A stretch of 64,000 bases of DNA from Paludibacteraceae bacterium (GCA_024399545.1 JAKSNS010000002.1:38350-102349), one strand, 5' to 3'; numbered from the stretch's first letter, positions 51,897-60,336 are shown. Program-made: numbers and translations. The notes: generated by a model not told the origin, from the letters alone.

Positions 51897-52946
51897 TCAA
51901 TAATCGATTATTTCTGAAACCTTGCATTCAGAAAGGTTTATGTGTGCAACTCCCCACGAAAGTCCGGCACCAAACCCTGAAATCACTGCATCAGTCAACT
52001 TGGCATCTGACAATTCAGAAGAGATAGTCAACGGAATTGAAGGAGAACTTGTATTGCCAAATTTGTCCAGACTGTAAGGTACTCTTTCCAATGGATATTT
52101 GATTCTCTTTGAGACGAAATCTGTCATGAATTTGTTAGCCTGATGGAGTACAAGATGTCCAACTTGGTCAAGCACAATATCGTTTTCTGAGCAGAGCGTC
52201 TTTATGCTCTTTGGCACTACCCTCATCACAAAGTTGAATACTTCCATACCATTCATAAACACTTCATTGTCAGAGAGGATACTTCCATCCTTTTCTGTAT
52301 GTTCTTTCAGGTTTTCAACGGTTGTTTTGTGACGACCTTCTCCAGCTTTAATTTTTACGGCATTTTCGCCAGAACCATCTGAGTAGAGGTCAAAAACAGA
52401 GACAAAACCAGTGTCTGATTTATCCACCAGAGTCGCAGTTCCCGCATCACCATAAAGTGGAGCATCCACCTTATCCATTTTATTCACGAACTTGGAGAAT
52501 GTCTCACCGACGAGCAGCAAAACACGATTTATTCCTTCCATTGAGGCGTATGCCATAGCAGTCGAAAGTGCATAAACATAACCAGAACAACCAAGTGACA
52601 AATCAAGAGCTGCCGTTGTAGTTGGAAGTCCCAATCTGTGTTGCAGAATAGGAGCAGTAGCAGGAATTTTATAGTCAGGCAACTGACTCAGGAAAAGAAC
52701 CAAGTCAATGGAGTTTCTGTCAATGTTGTTATCCTCAATCAGTTTCTTAGCAGCCTTGAAACAGAGATCAGATGCAGTTGTGTCCTCATCAACAAACCTT
52801 TTTTCAACAATGCCAATTGAATTGATTGTTTTCTCAATCTCCTCTTTTGGAATAAGATATCCAAGTTCAGAGTTCTTAGATATGTTCTTAGGAACACAAG
52901 CACTGATTGCCTTTATTGTGACACCTTTGTATTTTATTCTAGCCAT
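51897..52946 (-). CDS. Beta-ketoacyl-ACP synthase III-like enzyme
   Basis: 349 residues of the thiolase fold. The catalytic triad is visible: Cys in DLSLGCSGYVYALS (about 115), His in GHLVLHQANKFM (about 262) and Asn in KFGNTSSPSIP (about 292). FabH-like enzymes condense an acyl-CoA with an acyl-ACP. This is not a housekeeping fabH by context: it sits with an SDR, VOC, FkbH and two ACPs. It would extend or join a special acyl chain. Confidence 0.9.
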   Translation of the reverse strand: MARIKYKGVTIKAISACVPKNISKNSELGYLIPKEEIEKTINSIGIVEKRFVDEDTTASDLCFKAAKKLIEDNNIDRNSIDLVLFLSQLPDYKIPATAPILQHRLGLPTTTAALDLSLGCSGYVYALSTAMAYASMEGINRVLLLVGETFSKFVNKMDKVDAPLYGDAGTATLVDKSDTGFVSVFDLYSDGSGENAVKIKAGEGRHKTTVENLKEHTEKDGSILSDNEVFMNGMEVFNFVMRVVPKSIKTLCSENDIVLDQVGHLVLHQANKFMTDFVSKRIKYPLERVPYSLDKFGNTSSPSIPLTISSELSDAKLTDAVISGFGAGLSWGVAHINLSECKVSEIIDY

Positions 52947-52957
52947 AAGACATACAA

Positions 52958-53698
52958 TTACAAATTACTACCGCCATCCATCTTGATTTGAGTGCCGGTA
53001 ATCCAGCGGCTTGCGTCACTGAAAAGATATATTGCTGCATAAGCAACATCCAGAGGACTACCAAATCCCAGAGGATACATAGCCTCTTGCTTCTCCCAAT
53101 TTTTGTCTGAAATGTTGTTGAGAGTACTCAACAGTTCCGTTCTTATCATCATTGGCATGATAGAGTTGGAGCGAATCTTGCGTGCAATGAGTTCTTTTGC
53201 GTATGCCCTCATTATTCCATTGACGGCGGATTTAGATGCAGCATATATTCCAAGCCCTGGCTCTACCTTCTCTGCTCCGTAAGAACTCATCCATACCAAA
53301 GAACCACCCTTGTTGATTTTCTTCATTATGAGCAGTTGCTTGAGCATCATGATTGGAGCAACAAGGTTAACGCTCATAACTCGGTCAATCTTCTCTTCTG
53401 TGATGAATTTCACAGGAGTTGTGTCAGATACACCAGCACAAAGGAACACTCCATCAAGAGGAGGAACTTGTTCGCTAAGTTCTTTCAAAAACCCCTCAGC
53501 GCAAAGATTGCCGGCAAAAGAGATATGACCTTCACCTTCCAGTTGTGGCATCAAAGCATTAAGACCTTCAGCATTAAGATCTACAGCAACAACTTTTGCC
53601 CCAACCTTCGAGCACTCAATGCTTGTAGCCTTGCCTATACCAGAAGCAGCACCTGTTATGAGTATGGTCTTGCCATCAAGAGAATATGGATTGTACAT
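52958..53698 (-). CDS. SDR-family oxidoreductase (FabG-like)
   Basis: 246 residues: cofactor loop ITGAASGIGKATS, LDGVFLCAGVSD, then catalytic Ser in WMSSYGAEKVEPG and YAASKSA with Tyr and Lys. The C-terminus GTQIKMDGGSNL is typical of FabG. Likely reduces a beta-keto group on the ACP-bound chain. Lies 11 bases upstream of the KAS III gene and two after an ACP gene. Confidence 0.9.
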   Translation of the reverse strand: MYNPYSLDGKTILITGAASGIGKATSIECSKVGAKVVAVDLNAEGLNALMPQLEGEGHISFAGNLCAEGFLKELSEQVPPLDGVFLCAGVSDTTPVKFITEEKIDRVMSVNLVAPIMMLKQLLIMKKINKGGSLVWMSSYGAEKVEPGLGIYAASKSAVNGIMRAYAKELIARKIRSNSIMPMMIRTELLSTLNNISDKNWEKQEAMYPLGFGSPLDVAYAAIYLFSDASRWITGTQIKMDGGSNL

Positions 53699-53700
53699 AA

Positions 53701-53937
53701 TTACTTGTTTGTTTTTGCTTTCACAATGTTGTAAACATCAGAAATACGGTTGGCGTTTTCCATTTCGTTTGCAGAAAGGATAACGTCATACTCTTCTGCA
53801 CACATAGCCATAACCGAAAGTGCTATGACAGAAGACCACTCGTCAATGTCACGGAACTTTGTGTCAAGAGTCAACTGTGATGCGTCAGTTTCATCAAACT
53901 GTTCTGCAAAATACTGAATGAATTGTTTTTCGTCCAT
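53701..53937 (-). CDS. Acyl carrier protein, second type
   Basis: 78 residues aligning with small ACPs: LDTKFRDIDEWSSVIALSVMAMCAEEYDVILSANEM. The usual WDSL reads WSSV, so the second Ser is the expected phosphopantetheine site and the Asp before it is lost. Distinct from the ACP at the other end of the cluster. Confidence 0.8.
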   Translation of the reverse strand: MDEKQFIQYFAEQFDETDASQLTLDTKFRDIDEWSSVIALSVMAMCAEEYDVILSANEMENANRISDVYNIVKAKTNK

Positions 53938-53950
53938 AGTTGTATGTTTT

Positions 53951-54598
53951 TTATAATTTCATTTTCATTGCTGGATTTCCCATATAAAGGTATCCATCTT
54001 TTGCATTACGCATCATCACACTATTTGCCCCGATGCGTACATTATTACCAATCTTGATATATTGGAGAATTACTGATTGCACACCAAAAAAGTTTGAATC
54101 GCCAATTTCAACACCACCTGAAATATTGACAGATGGCATAATCACGTTATAGTTACCAATAATACAATCGTGTCCTACGGGTATATGACCATTAAAAATA
54201 TTAAAATCACTAATTTTGATATTGCAACTAATCATACAATCATTGCATACGATATTCCCTTTTCCAAATCTCACATTGCTTTTGTCAAGAAATGTCGTTG
54301 TTGGGGCAATAATGTTTGGAAAATCAATAAGCGGATTCGTGATATTCTCGACAATCAATTTCACATATACCGGGTTACCTATTGCTACCACTAAATCCAA
54401 AGGTTTGTCCCAGGAATTCAACGTTTTAATATCACCAAGTACATCTCCGTACTCGGTTTTTAAACCTACTTCTTTCCCGTCATCAAAGAATCCAATGATA
54501 TTCCATTTTGGATCTTTATCATTGATTTGATTAATTAAGCAGGCTACTTCACGACCGAAGCCACCTGCACCATAAATTGCTATATCTTTCATATTCAT
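53951..54598 (-). CDS. PglD/NeuD-type sugar acyltransferase
   Basis: 215 residues. The N-terminal nucleotide-sugar-binding fold starts KDIAIYGAGGFGREVACLI; the C-terminal left-handed beta-helix has hexapeptide repeats (NIVCNDCMISCNIKISDFNI, VGHDCIIGNYNVIMPSVNISGGVEIGDSNFFG, IGNNVRIGANSVMM). PglD-type enzymes N-acylate a UDP-4-amino sugar with acetyl-CoA. Beside an acyl-building pathway it could use a different acyl donor (inference). Start ATG 54598 with an alternative at 54592. Confidence 0.88.
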   Translation of the reverse strand: MNMKDIAIYGAGGFGREVACLINQINDKDPKWNIIGFFDDGKEVGLKTEYGDVLGDIKTLNSWDKPLDLVVAIGNPVYVKLIVENITNPLIDFPNIIAPTTTFLDKSNVRFGKGNIVCNDCMISCNIKISDFNIFNGHIPVGHDCIIGNYNVIMPSVNISGGVEIGDSNFFGVQSVILQYIKIGNNVRIGANSVMMRNAKDGYLYMGNPAMKMKL

Positions 54599-54601
54599 TA
54601 G

Positions 54602-55240
54602 TTAATTGTGTCCATTAAAAGCCTCCATTGTCGCTTGTCCTTGTTCGTTGATATCTTCTCTGCAAAACACTTTCTTTATAGTCAAAAAGAACACTATTAT
54701 ATCCAATTTTAATCCGATATGCTTGACGTAATAGACATCATATTCAAACTTCTTAGTCCAAGTGATGTTATTACGTCCATTAACCTGAGCCCATCCACTC
54801 ATTCCTGGCGTAACATCATGACGATGATGTTGTTCTTCAGAGTACAATGGCAGATATAAAACAAGTAATGGTCTTGGACCAATAAATGCCATATCTCCTT
54901 TCAAAATATTTAATAGTTGAGGAAGTTCATCAATAGATGTTGAACGGATAAATTTTCCAATTTTTGTAAGTCTGTCTGCATCTGGCAATAATTCGCCATT
55001 AGCATCTTTCTCATCTGTCATTGTCTTGAATTTGATTGCCTTAAAGGTTTTCTCATTTTTTCCTGATCTACTCTGAGTAAAGAAGATTCCTTTGAAACCA
55101 TTTTTGTTTGCAAAGAATAGAACTACCATTGTTCCAAATATTATTGGACTCATTATTATTATGGAAATAAATGCACCTATGAATCCTATTGGGCGTTTTA
55201 TAATGTTTATATATACAATCTGTTTTATTGTCATTGGCAT
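54602..55240 (-). CDS. Undecaprenyl-phosphate sugar transferase (PglC/WcaJ-like core)
   Basis: 212 residues: one N-terminal hydrophobic segment (IGFIGAFISIIIMSPIIFGTMVVLFF), then the bacterial sugar transferase core TFKAIKFKTM, RSTSIDELPQLLNILKGDMAFIGPRPLL, PGMSGWAQVNGRNNI and KFEYDVYYVKH. It is the short, single-helix type that transfers a phospho-sugar to the lipid carrier, starting a glycan. First gene of the cluster, 92 bases after a leader terminator. Confidence 0.93.
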   Translation of the reverse strand: MPMTIKQIVYINIIKRPIGFIGAFISIIIMSPIIFGTMVVLFFANKNGFKGIFFTQSRSGKNEKTFKAIKFKTMTDEKDANGELLPDADRLTKIGKFIRSTSIDELPQLLNILKGDMAFIGPRPLLVLYLPLYSEEQHHRHDVTPGMSGWAQVNGRNNITWTKKFEYDVYYVKHIGLKLDIIVFFLTIKKVFCREDINEQGQATMEAFNGHN

Positions 55241-55332
55241 AACTTAACTTTTGCGAATTAGTTCTATTTGTTGCACTTAATGTACGAATAATGATTTGAT
55301 TCTGCCATCATTTGTTGTTGTCATAAAGACAT

Positions 55333-55370
55333 AAAAAAAACGTGGAACTTACATTATTGTCAATTCCACG
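55333..55370 (-). terminator. Terminator/attenuator before the glycan cluster
   Basis: On the minus strand CGTGGAA (55370-55364) pairs with TTCCACG (55347-55341), followed by eight T (55340-55333). It lies between the leader promoter and the first gene. Confidence 0.8.
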
Positions 55371-55505
55371 ATTCAAGGCCTTAGCATTGCCCTTCTATTA
55401 AAACTGACAACACGAAGCCCACGCCGATATATAACAACTAGCTACACTATATTAGCACAAAGACACATATATGCACCATTGTACAAGAAATGTAGCGAGA
55501 TATAA

Positions 55506-55679
55506 TTATACATCCCGTAAGCATTCAATGCTGCTAAGTCCTAAATAGAATCTAAAGTTGCTAAGTTTTGAATCGTTAGAACTAAACGTCAAATGAACGC
55601 TTTTAATATGTCTTGCAGGTCTTTCATCCTGCGGTTGAGAACGCTTTCCCAACCTCCCACCCGATGAGACATATCCCAT
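55506..55679 (-). CDS. Possible leader peptide, 57 residues
   Basis: An open frame inside the leader RNA, from ATG 55679 to TAA 55508-55506, reading MGYVSSGGRLGKRSQPQDER and so on, Arg/Ser-rich. Similar-looking short ORFs may be annotated in front of other Bacteroidales glycan loci, but I cannot check this. It may simply be an open frame over a structured RNA. Confidence 0.25.
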   Translation of the reverse strand: MGYVSSGGRLGKRSQPQDERPARHIKSVHLTFSSNDSKLSNFRFYLGLSSIECLRDV

Positions 55680-55725
55680 TCGACGTGGCTTTTTTGATTA
55701 ACAAAAACGCTTTTGTTAACGGGGG

Positions 55726-55756
55726 CAAAGGTAGTCATTATTTTTGAAATGTGCAA
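55726..55756 (-). promoter_or_regulatory. Promoter of the leader RNA and glycan cluster
   Basis: Minus strand: TTG (55756-55754), 20 bases, TACCTTTG (55733-55726). Confidence 0.75.
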
Positions 55757-55966
55757 GGGATTAAGGATTTATTTTTCTTTGAGTTTGTTTTTTTTGTAAT
55801 TGGGATTTTATAAATATAGATATTTTATTAAACATCAGAGTTTTGTCTGATACAAAATTGAGTTTTATAACAAATCAAGTGGGTAAGGAGGGGAACAAAT
55901 GCTTTGGGAGAAAATATCAAAATGTTATAAGAGAAAAATTGTCGGACAAAAAAGTGACGAAATGTT

Positions 55967-55996
55967 TTGTCATACGAAATATTTGTCGTATCTTTG
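55967..55996 (+). promoter_or_regulatory. Promoter of the Fn3-like lipoprotein gene
   Basis: TTG (55967-55969), 19 bases, TATCTTTG (55989-55996). ATACGA and TCGTAT form a short dyad overlapping the -7 box, a possible operator. Confidence 0.7.
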
Positions 55997-56057
55997 CAGG
56001 CGCATTCGGCGAAGTGTCGCCATGTGAGTGTGAAATATATTTTAATCGCAATACGTT

Positions 56058-56897
56058 ATGTCAAAACTTATTCTTATTATGCGCATAACAGTTATTAGTT
56101 TGTTGTGTGCGTTTGCAATGTCAGGTTGTAAATCGTCTAGTTCAAACCCTGTTGAACCTTCAGTAGATGGTCTAGAACCTAAGAAGGGTCTTGTCACCAT
56201 CAAAGTTGACAATGTGACACCTACGACTATCACCTGCTCGTTTGAAATGAATGAAGGTTGTGTGGAATATTACATCCTGGCATCAAAACCAGAAGACATT
56301 GAGCCTTGGATTGGCTCTCCATTTGCTGGTGCGACAATTGAGGAGACTGTGGAAGCATGGGGCATCAAATATGAAGCCAATGCCACATACACATGGAAGG
56401 AGATGGTTCCAAACAGCCTTTATGTGATTTACGTCACCGCCAAAGACACCAGCGGATTGAGCGTGCTTTATACTGACACGGTGACCACTTCAGTTGGTGG
56501 TGGGCATGGCGTGAGCGTTGTGACCGTGACTGTTACGGATATAACCGGCGTGGGCGCAACAACGACGGCGACTCCTAATGACCAGACAATGATGTTCAAG
56601 GATCTGGTTTTCGAGAAAGGCTTGTATGACAACATTCACGCATATTATGAGGGTATAGATGCCCAAACAGCTGATCAAATGACCAGTGACTCGCTTTTCC
56701 GTATGCTCAAGGAGTATGTTTATGAGTATTACGAGGAAGATAAGTGGGTATGGGAAAACCTTAATTCGGGGACAGACTATATGTTTATGGCCGCAGGTAT
56801 GAATGCAGACTCGATTTGGGGTGAGATGGCAATGACGAGTTTCAAGACTTTGGGCGATGCCCCTTCGCATAAAAAAGCATTGGTTCGTAGGAGGTGA
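56058..56897 (+). CDS. Lipoprotein with fibronectin-III-like domain
   Basis: 279 residues; lipoprotein signal with lipobox MSGC (Cys near 24) and a Ser-rich linker. ATG 56079 is an alternative start. Residues about 45-150 look like an Fn3 fold (VTIKVDNVTPTTITCSFEMNEGCVEYYILA, ATYTWKEMVPNSLYVIYVTAKDTSG), and a second similar half follows, ending NLNSGTDYMFMAAGMNADSIWGEMAMTSF. It is probably a surface or periplasmic binding protein. Own promoter and terminator, so monocistronic. Confidence 0.78.
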   Translation: MSKLILIMRITVISLLCAFAMSGCKSSSSNPVEPSVDGLEPKKGLVTIKVDNVTPTTITCSFEMNEGCVEYYILASKPEDIEPWIGSPFAGATIEETVEAWGIKYEANATYTWKEMVPNSLYVIYVTAKDTSGLSVLYTDTVTTSVGGGHGVSVVTVTVTDITGVGATTTATPNDQTMMFKDLVFEKGLYDNIHAYYEGIDAQTADQMTSDSLFRMLKEYVYEYYEEDKWVWENLNSGTDYMFMAAGMNADSIWGEMAMTSFKTLGDAPSHKKALVRRR

Positions 56898-56913
56898 AAT
56901 TTCGCATGAAAAT

Positions 56914-56955
56914 AAAAGCGGGATTTGGTTGGTGAGTCAAGTCCCGCTTTTTTTG
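56914..56955 (+). terminator. Intrinsic terminator after the Fn3-like gene
   Basis: AAGCGGGA (56916-56923) pairs with TCCCGCTT (56942-56949), followed by a T-run to 56954. Confidence 0.85.
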
Positions 56956-56987
56956 TTGAATAGGTGGAAAAACAATGTGCGAAAAAT

Positions 56988-57018
56988 TTGGTTGTATGAG
57001 AAAAAATTCGTAACTTTG
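56988..57018 (+). promoter_or_regulatory. Promoter of the DUF4199-to-kdsB operon
   Basis: TTG (56988-56990), 20 bases, TAACTTTG (57011-57018), 25 bases before the ATG at 57044. Confidence 0.7.
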
Positions 57019-57043
57019 CCCGATTTTATTTAAGTATGTGAAT

Positions 57044-57556
57044 ATGGGTCAAGAGGTGAACAGACATGCAATGTCGAAAGGGTTGGTTTTGGGTGTGCTT
57101 ATTGTGCTAAGATATGTATTATCAACCTATAACACAACTTCATTCCTGTCGTTGGGAATGGACGTGATTATTGTGTTCTTTGCTTATAAAGCCACGGTAA
57201 GTTGCAGGGAAAACGTGCTGGATGGGGTGATTTCGTATGGGCGTGCGTGGTGGTATGTGGTAAATCTATTCCTTTACTCGTCGATGGTGGCTGGCGTGTG
57301 CAAGTATATTTACCTGAAATGGTTAAGACCCGACTACCTTCAGGGGTTGCTTGGGCAGGTGAAAGACATTTTTGAACAAGCACATTTGGGTGGTGCGGAA
57401 ATGCAGGAGGTGATTAAAACCATACCACAAGTGATAACGCCTGAAAACATAGCAATTTATTCAATATTCGGCGATGTCCTTCTTGGCGTGCTTTTGGGGT
57501 TGGTGATAGCAGGTATTGTGAAAAGGGATGAGACTTATCGCCACATGGAAGAATAG
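57044..57556 (+). CDS. DUF4199 membrane protein
   Basis: 170 residues from ATG 57044 (a GTG at 57038 is an alternative). Four hydrophobic segments (GLVLGVLIVLRYVLST, LGMDVIIVFFAYKAT, AWWYVVNLFLYSSMVAGVCKYIYL, IFGDVLLGVLLGLVIAGIV) and the family's EVIKTIPQVITPENIAIYSIF region. Function unknown; in Bacteroidetes it commonly precedes a GT2 gene, as here. First gene of an eight-gene plus-strand run. Confidence 0.88.
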   Translation: MGQEVNRHAMSKGLVLGVLIVLRYVLSTYNTTSFLSLGMDVIIVFFAYKATVSCRENVLDGVISYGRAWWYVVNLFLYSSMVAGVCKYIYLKWLRPDYLQGLLGQVKDIFEQAHLGGAEMQEVIKTIPQVITPENIAIYSIFGDVLLGVLLGLVIAGIVKRDETYRHMEE

Positions 57557-57598
57557 AGAGTGGGGGGGGGAAATAAAAACAGAAAAAGAGAAAAGACT

Positions 57599-58552
57599 AT
57601 GGATATTTCGATTATAGTGCCTCTGTACAACGAGGCGGAGTCATTGCCGAAACTCTATGAATGGATAAAGAGGGTGATGGCGGAACACGGTTTTTCGCAC
57701 GAGATTATCTTTGTGAACGACGGTTCGACGGATGAATCGTGGAAGGTGATTATGGATCTGAAAGCCAGAGACGAGGAGCATGTTCATGCGATAAGGTTCA
57801 GGAGGAACTACGGCAAGTCGCCGGCTTTGTATTGCGGGTTCAAAAAGGCTGAGGGTGACGTGGTTATAACGATGGACGCTGACCTGCAGGACTCGCCGGA
57901 CGAGGTACCTGAGTTGTACCGCATGATTATGGAGGAGGGTTATGACCTGGTGTCAGGATGGAAGCAGAAACGCTATGACAACGCATTGACCAAAAACCTG
58001 CCGTCGAAACTGTATAACGCCACGGCAAGGAGGGTGACAGGGCTGAAACTGCACGATATGAACTGCGGGCTGAAGGCTTATAAAAACGAGGTTGTCAAGC
58101 ATATAGAGGTTTATGGCGAGATGCACAGATACATACCTTATTTGGCAAAAAACGCAGGTTACGGGAATATCGGCGAGAAGGTGGTGCAACACAGGAAGCG
58201 TGAGTTCGGAAAGTCGAAATTCGGGTTGGACAGGTTCGTGCATGGGTATCTGGATTTGCTGTCGCTGTCGTTCCTGAACAGGTTCGGGAAGCAGCCGATG
58301 CACTTTTTCGGGCTTTGGGGAAGCGTGATGTTCCTCATTGGTCTGATTGCCATAATCGTAGTTGGAGCAATAAAGATTGTGGCTTTGGCACAAGGGGTCA
58401 GGGCTCCTTTGGTGACAGATACCCCATATTTTTATATTGCGTTGACAATGATGATTCTCGGTACGCAAATGTTCATGGCAGGGTATGTCGGAGAGTTGGT
58501 GTCGAGGTCTAACGTTGAGAGGAATAACTATCAGGTGGCAGAGGAGATTTGA
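57599..58552 (+). CDS. Glycosyltransferase family 2, polyprenyl-phosphate type
   Basis: 317 residues from ATG 57599; an apparent GTG start at 57560 is formed by a run of nine G and is rejected. GT2 motifs: ISIIVPLYNEAESLPKL, IIFVNDGSTDES, VVITMDADLQDSPDEVPEL with the metal-binding DAD, and DMNCGLKAYKNEV. Two C-terminal membrane helices (VMFLIGLIAIIVVGAIKIVALAQG, YIALTMMILGTQMFMAGYVGELV) mark it as a DPM1/GtrB-like enzyme that puts a sugar on undecaprenyl phosphate. The next gene starts one base after its stop. Confidence 0.9.
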   Translation: MDISIIVPLYNEAESLPKLYEWIKRVMAEHGFSHEIIFVNDGSTDESWKVIMDLKARDEEHVHAIRFRRNYGKSPALYCGFKKAEGDVVITMDADLQDSPDEVPELYRMIMEEGYDLVSGWKQKRYDNALTKNLPSKLYNATARRVTGLKLHDMNCGLKAYKNEVVKHIEVYGEMHRYIPYLAKNAGYGNIGEKVVQHRKREFGKSKFGLDRFVHGYLDLLSLSFLNRFGKQPMHFFGLWGSVMFLIGLIAIIVVGAIKIVALAQGVRAPLVTDTPYFYIALTMMILGTQMFMAGYVGELVSRSNVERNNYQVAEEI

Positions 58553-58553
58553 T

Positions 58554-59081
58554 ATGGAGATATTTTTGGAGATACTCAGATACACAATACCTTCGGTGGT
58601 TATGCTGGCTGGGGTGTATTTCGTGATTGACAAGATTTACAGGCAGGAGTCAAAACGCAGGGATTTTGAGATTTTCAAGATGCAGAAAGACCATGTGCTG
58701 CCGTTGAGGCTACAGGCGTACGAGAGGATGTCGCTTTTTCTGCAAAGGATTAAGCCAGAGTCAATGCTGACACGCTTCAGCTTCGACAGACTGACGGCAC
58801 AGCAGTTGCAACAGATGCTGCTGCAGGCTGTCAGGGACGAATTTGAGCATAACGCGGGACAGCAGGTTTATGTGTCGCATGCGGTTTGGGGGCTGGTGCT
58901 GAACTCACGGGAGAGCATCTGCCAGTTGATAAACATGGCGGCTGCTAAATGCGGCCCCGGCGCACCTGCTATGGAGTTGGCAAGCAATATGCTGGAGATG
59001 TTCGCATTTTCGGACGAGACACCGATAGACCTGGCGATGGCACGTATGCGCAGGGAGATAATAGGAGAGCAGAACGCTTGA
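58554..59081 (+). CDS. Membrane-anchored protein of unknown function
   Basis: 175 residues from ATG 58554, directly after the GT2 stop. One N-terminal membrane helix (IPSVVMLAGVYFVIDKIY), then a helical cytoplasmic part with LPLRLQAYERMSLFLQRI, FSFDRLTAQQLQQMLLQAVRDEFEHNAGQQVYVS and a tail ending MARMRREIIGEQNA. It occurs in this position in Bacteroidetes but I know no function. Confidence 0.82.
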   Translation: MEIFLEILRYTIPSVVMLAGVYFVIDKIYRQESKRRDFEIFKMQKDHVLPLRLQAYERMSLFLQRIKPESMLTRFSFDRLTAQQLQQMLLQAVRDEFEHNAGQQVYVSHAVWGLVLNSRESICQLINMAAAKCGPGAPAMELASNMLEMFAFSDETPIDLAMARMRREIIGEQNA

Positions 59082-59578
59082 AAACGAGATTATACATAGC
59101 AGTGATGATAATGGTGGTGGCGAGTGCATGCTCGTCGTCCAACACTTGCTATGAAAGCATGGATTCATCGTTCCGCATAACGATGCACAAAATGGTCTTT
59201 GACCAAGACAAGGAGAGATATGTGGAACAGGATTTTAGGACTACCGCTACTATAAGAGGAGTTGGCATTGACTCTTTGCTATACGACATGGAGACAGACT
59301 CAAGGTTCGAGGTGCCATTAAACAAAATGGACAGCCAATCGGTGTTCCTAATAGAGCAGATGAAAGTGCAGGAAGGAGACACGATGTTCGTTGAAGATAC
59401 TTTGTGGGTGGAATACTCAAGCGCGTTGGAATTTGTCTCGTTGGAGTGCGGTTGCGTGTCGGTCTTTGATGTCAAAAACGTGAGGTACAGCGTGAATATG
59501 ATAGACTCGGTCAATCTGGTTTACGGGCATGTGGATAGGCTGAAAGTAAACAACTTGAAGGTGTACGTACGCAAGTGA
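59078..59578 (+). CDS. DUF6452 lipoprotein
   Basis: 166 residues from a TTG start at 59078 that overlaps the previous stop (TTGA). No ATG gives a signal peptide, whereas this start gives KTRLYIAVMIMVVASAC with a lipobox. The body is beta-rich with two short cysteine sites (SSNTCYES, LECGCVSV). Followed with a one-base overlap by DUF6048, its usual neighbour in Bacteroidetes. Function unknown. Confidence 0.82.
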   Translation: MKTRLYIAVMIMVVASACSSSNTCYESMDSSFRITMHKMVFDQDKERYVEQDFRTTATIRGVGIDSLLYDMETDSRFEVPLNKMDSQSVFLIEQMKVQEGDTMFVEDTLWVEYSSALEFVSLECGCVSVFDVKNVRYSVNMIDSVNLVYGHVDRLKVNNLKVYVRK

Positions 59579-60336
59579 TGAGAAAATGGGTGGTCATATT
59601 GGCGATGTTAGTTATGGTGTTTGACGCCGTGGCTCAGAGGGATTCTGTCGTGGTACGAAAAAAAGAGGCTGACCCTAACTACGAACGTCCGGTATTTCAG
59701 GGATTTTCGGCGCACGTGGATTTGCTGACACCAGCTATGAACCTGATTTTCGGCAAGGTATATGGTACGGAGGTGACATTTGACTTGAATTTGTACAACA
59801 GGCTCTTCCCTTTGATAGAAATAGGGTACAGCGATGTTGAACAGACACTTGCCAGCAACATAACATACAAGACCAATGCACCTTACTTGCGGTTTGGTAT
59901 TAACTACGGCATTTTAAGGCCAATAAACAAAGCAGGAAAACGGAGGTTGCTGGATTGCTACCCGTATGTCGGTGCAAGGTACGGTATGGCTTTTATGAAC
60001 TACGAATATAAGAATGTTGAAATCAGGGATGAATATTGGGGGGGGATGACAACTACGGAATATAGTAAGCCGTTCGTATATTCTGGTTGGCTGGAGATTG
60101 TGGCGGGAGTGAGAATGAATCTGGCGGCAGGTTTTACGATGGGGTGGGCTTTTAGGTTCAGGACAGCGGTGCATACTTCTGCGGAGACAAAGGCATACAC
60201 TTGGTACATACCTGGTTATGGAAAATCGGACGGCAGTTCGTTTACGTTCAGTTACACGATAGGTTACACATATAAAGTGAAAAAAGTCAGGGATCGTGAT
60301 GGCACGGGTATGCTGACGGCAAAGAAACCACAATGA
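59578..60336 (+). CDS. DUF6048 outer-membrane beta-barrel protein
   Basis: 252 residues from ATG 59578. Signal peptide VVILAMLVMVFDAVAQ; then strands typical of a small outer-membrane barrel (FSAHVDLLTPAMNLIFGKVYGTEVTFDLNLYNRLFPLIEIGYSDVEQ, FRFRTAVHTSAETKAYTWYIPGYG). Pairs with the DUF6452 gene before it. The stop overlaps the start of the GHL10 gene (ATGA). Confidence 0.85.
   Translation: MRKWVVILAMLVMVFDAVAQRDSVVVRKKEADPNYERPVFQGFSAHVDLLTPAMNLIFGKVYGTEVTFDLNLYNRLFPLIEIGYSDVEQTLASNITYKTNAPYLRFGINYGILRPINKAGKRRLLDCYPYVGARYGMAFMNYEYKNVEIRDEYWGGMTTTEYSKPFVYSGWLEIVAGVRMNLAAGFTMGWAFRFRTAVHTSAETKAYTWYIPGYGKSDGSSFTFSYTIGYTYKVKKVRDRDGTGMLTAKKPQ

Larger units (their letters stand above)
55333..55719 (-). 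ncRNA. Structured leader or stand-alone RNA, about 390 nt
   Basis: Bounded by a good promoter and an intrinsic terminator on the minus strand. It begins with a tight hairpin TTAACAAAA-GCGT-TTTTGTTAA (55719-55698), followed by GGTTG/CAACC and GCAGG/CCTGC hairpins near 55650-55610. No second promoter is visible between the terminator and the sugar transferase gene, so expression of the cluster may depend on read-through. It is not tmRNA or RNase P RNA by their conserved blocks. Confidence 0.6.

Noticed and set aside
55333..55719. tmRNA or RNase P RNA
   Set aside because: Length fits tmRNA, but there is no tRNA-like end pair, tag-peptide frame ending in ALAA, or the conserved P RNA core sequence.
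55843..56088. 81-codon open frame on the plus strand
   Set aside because: It contains the promoter of the Fn3-like lipoprotein gene (55967-55996) and overlaps that gene's start out of frame.
57562..57570. G9 tract as a phase-variation switch for the GT2 gene
   Set aside because: It lies in the untranslated gap between a stop codon and a good ATG at 57599, so length change would not alter any reading frame.
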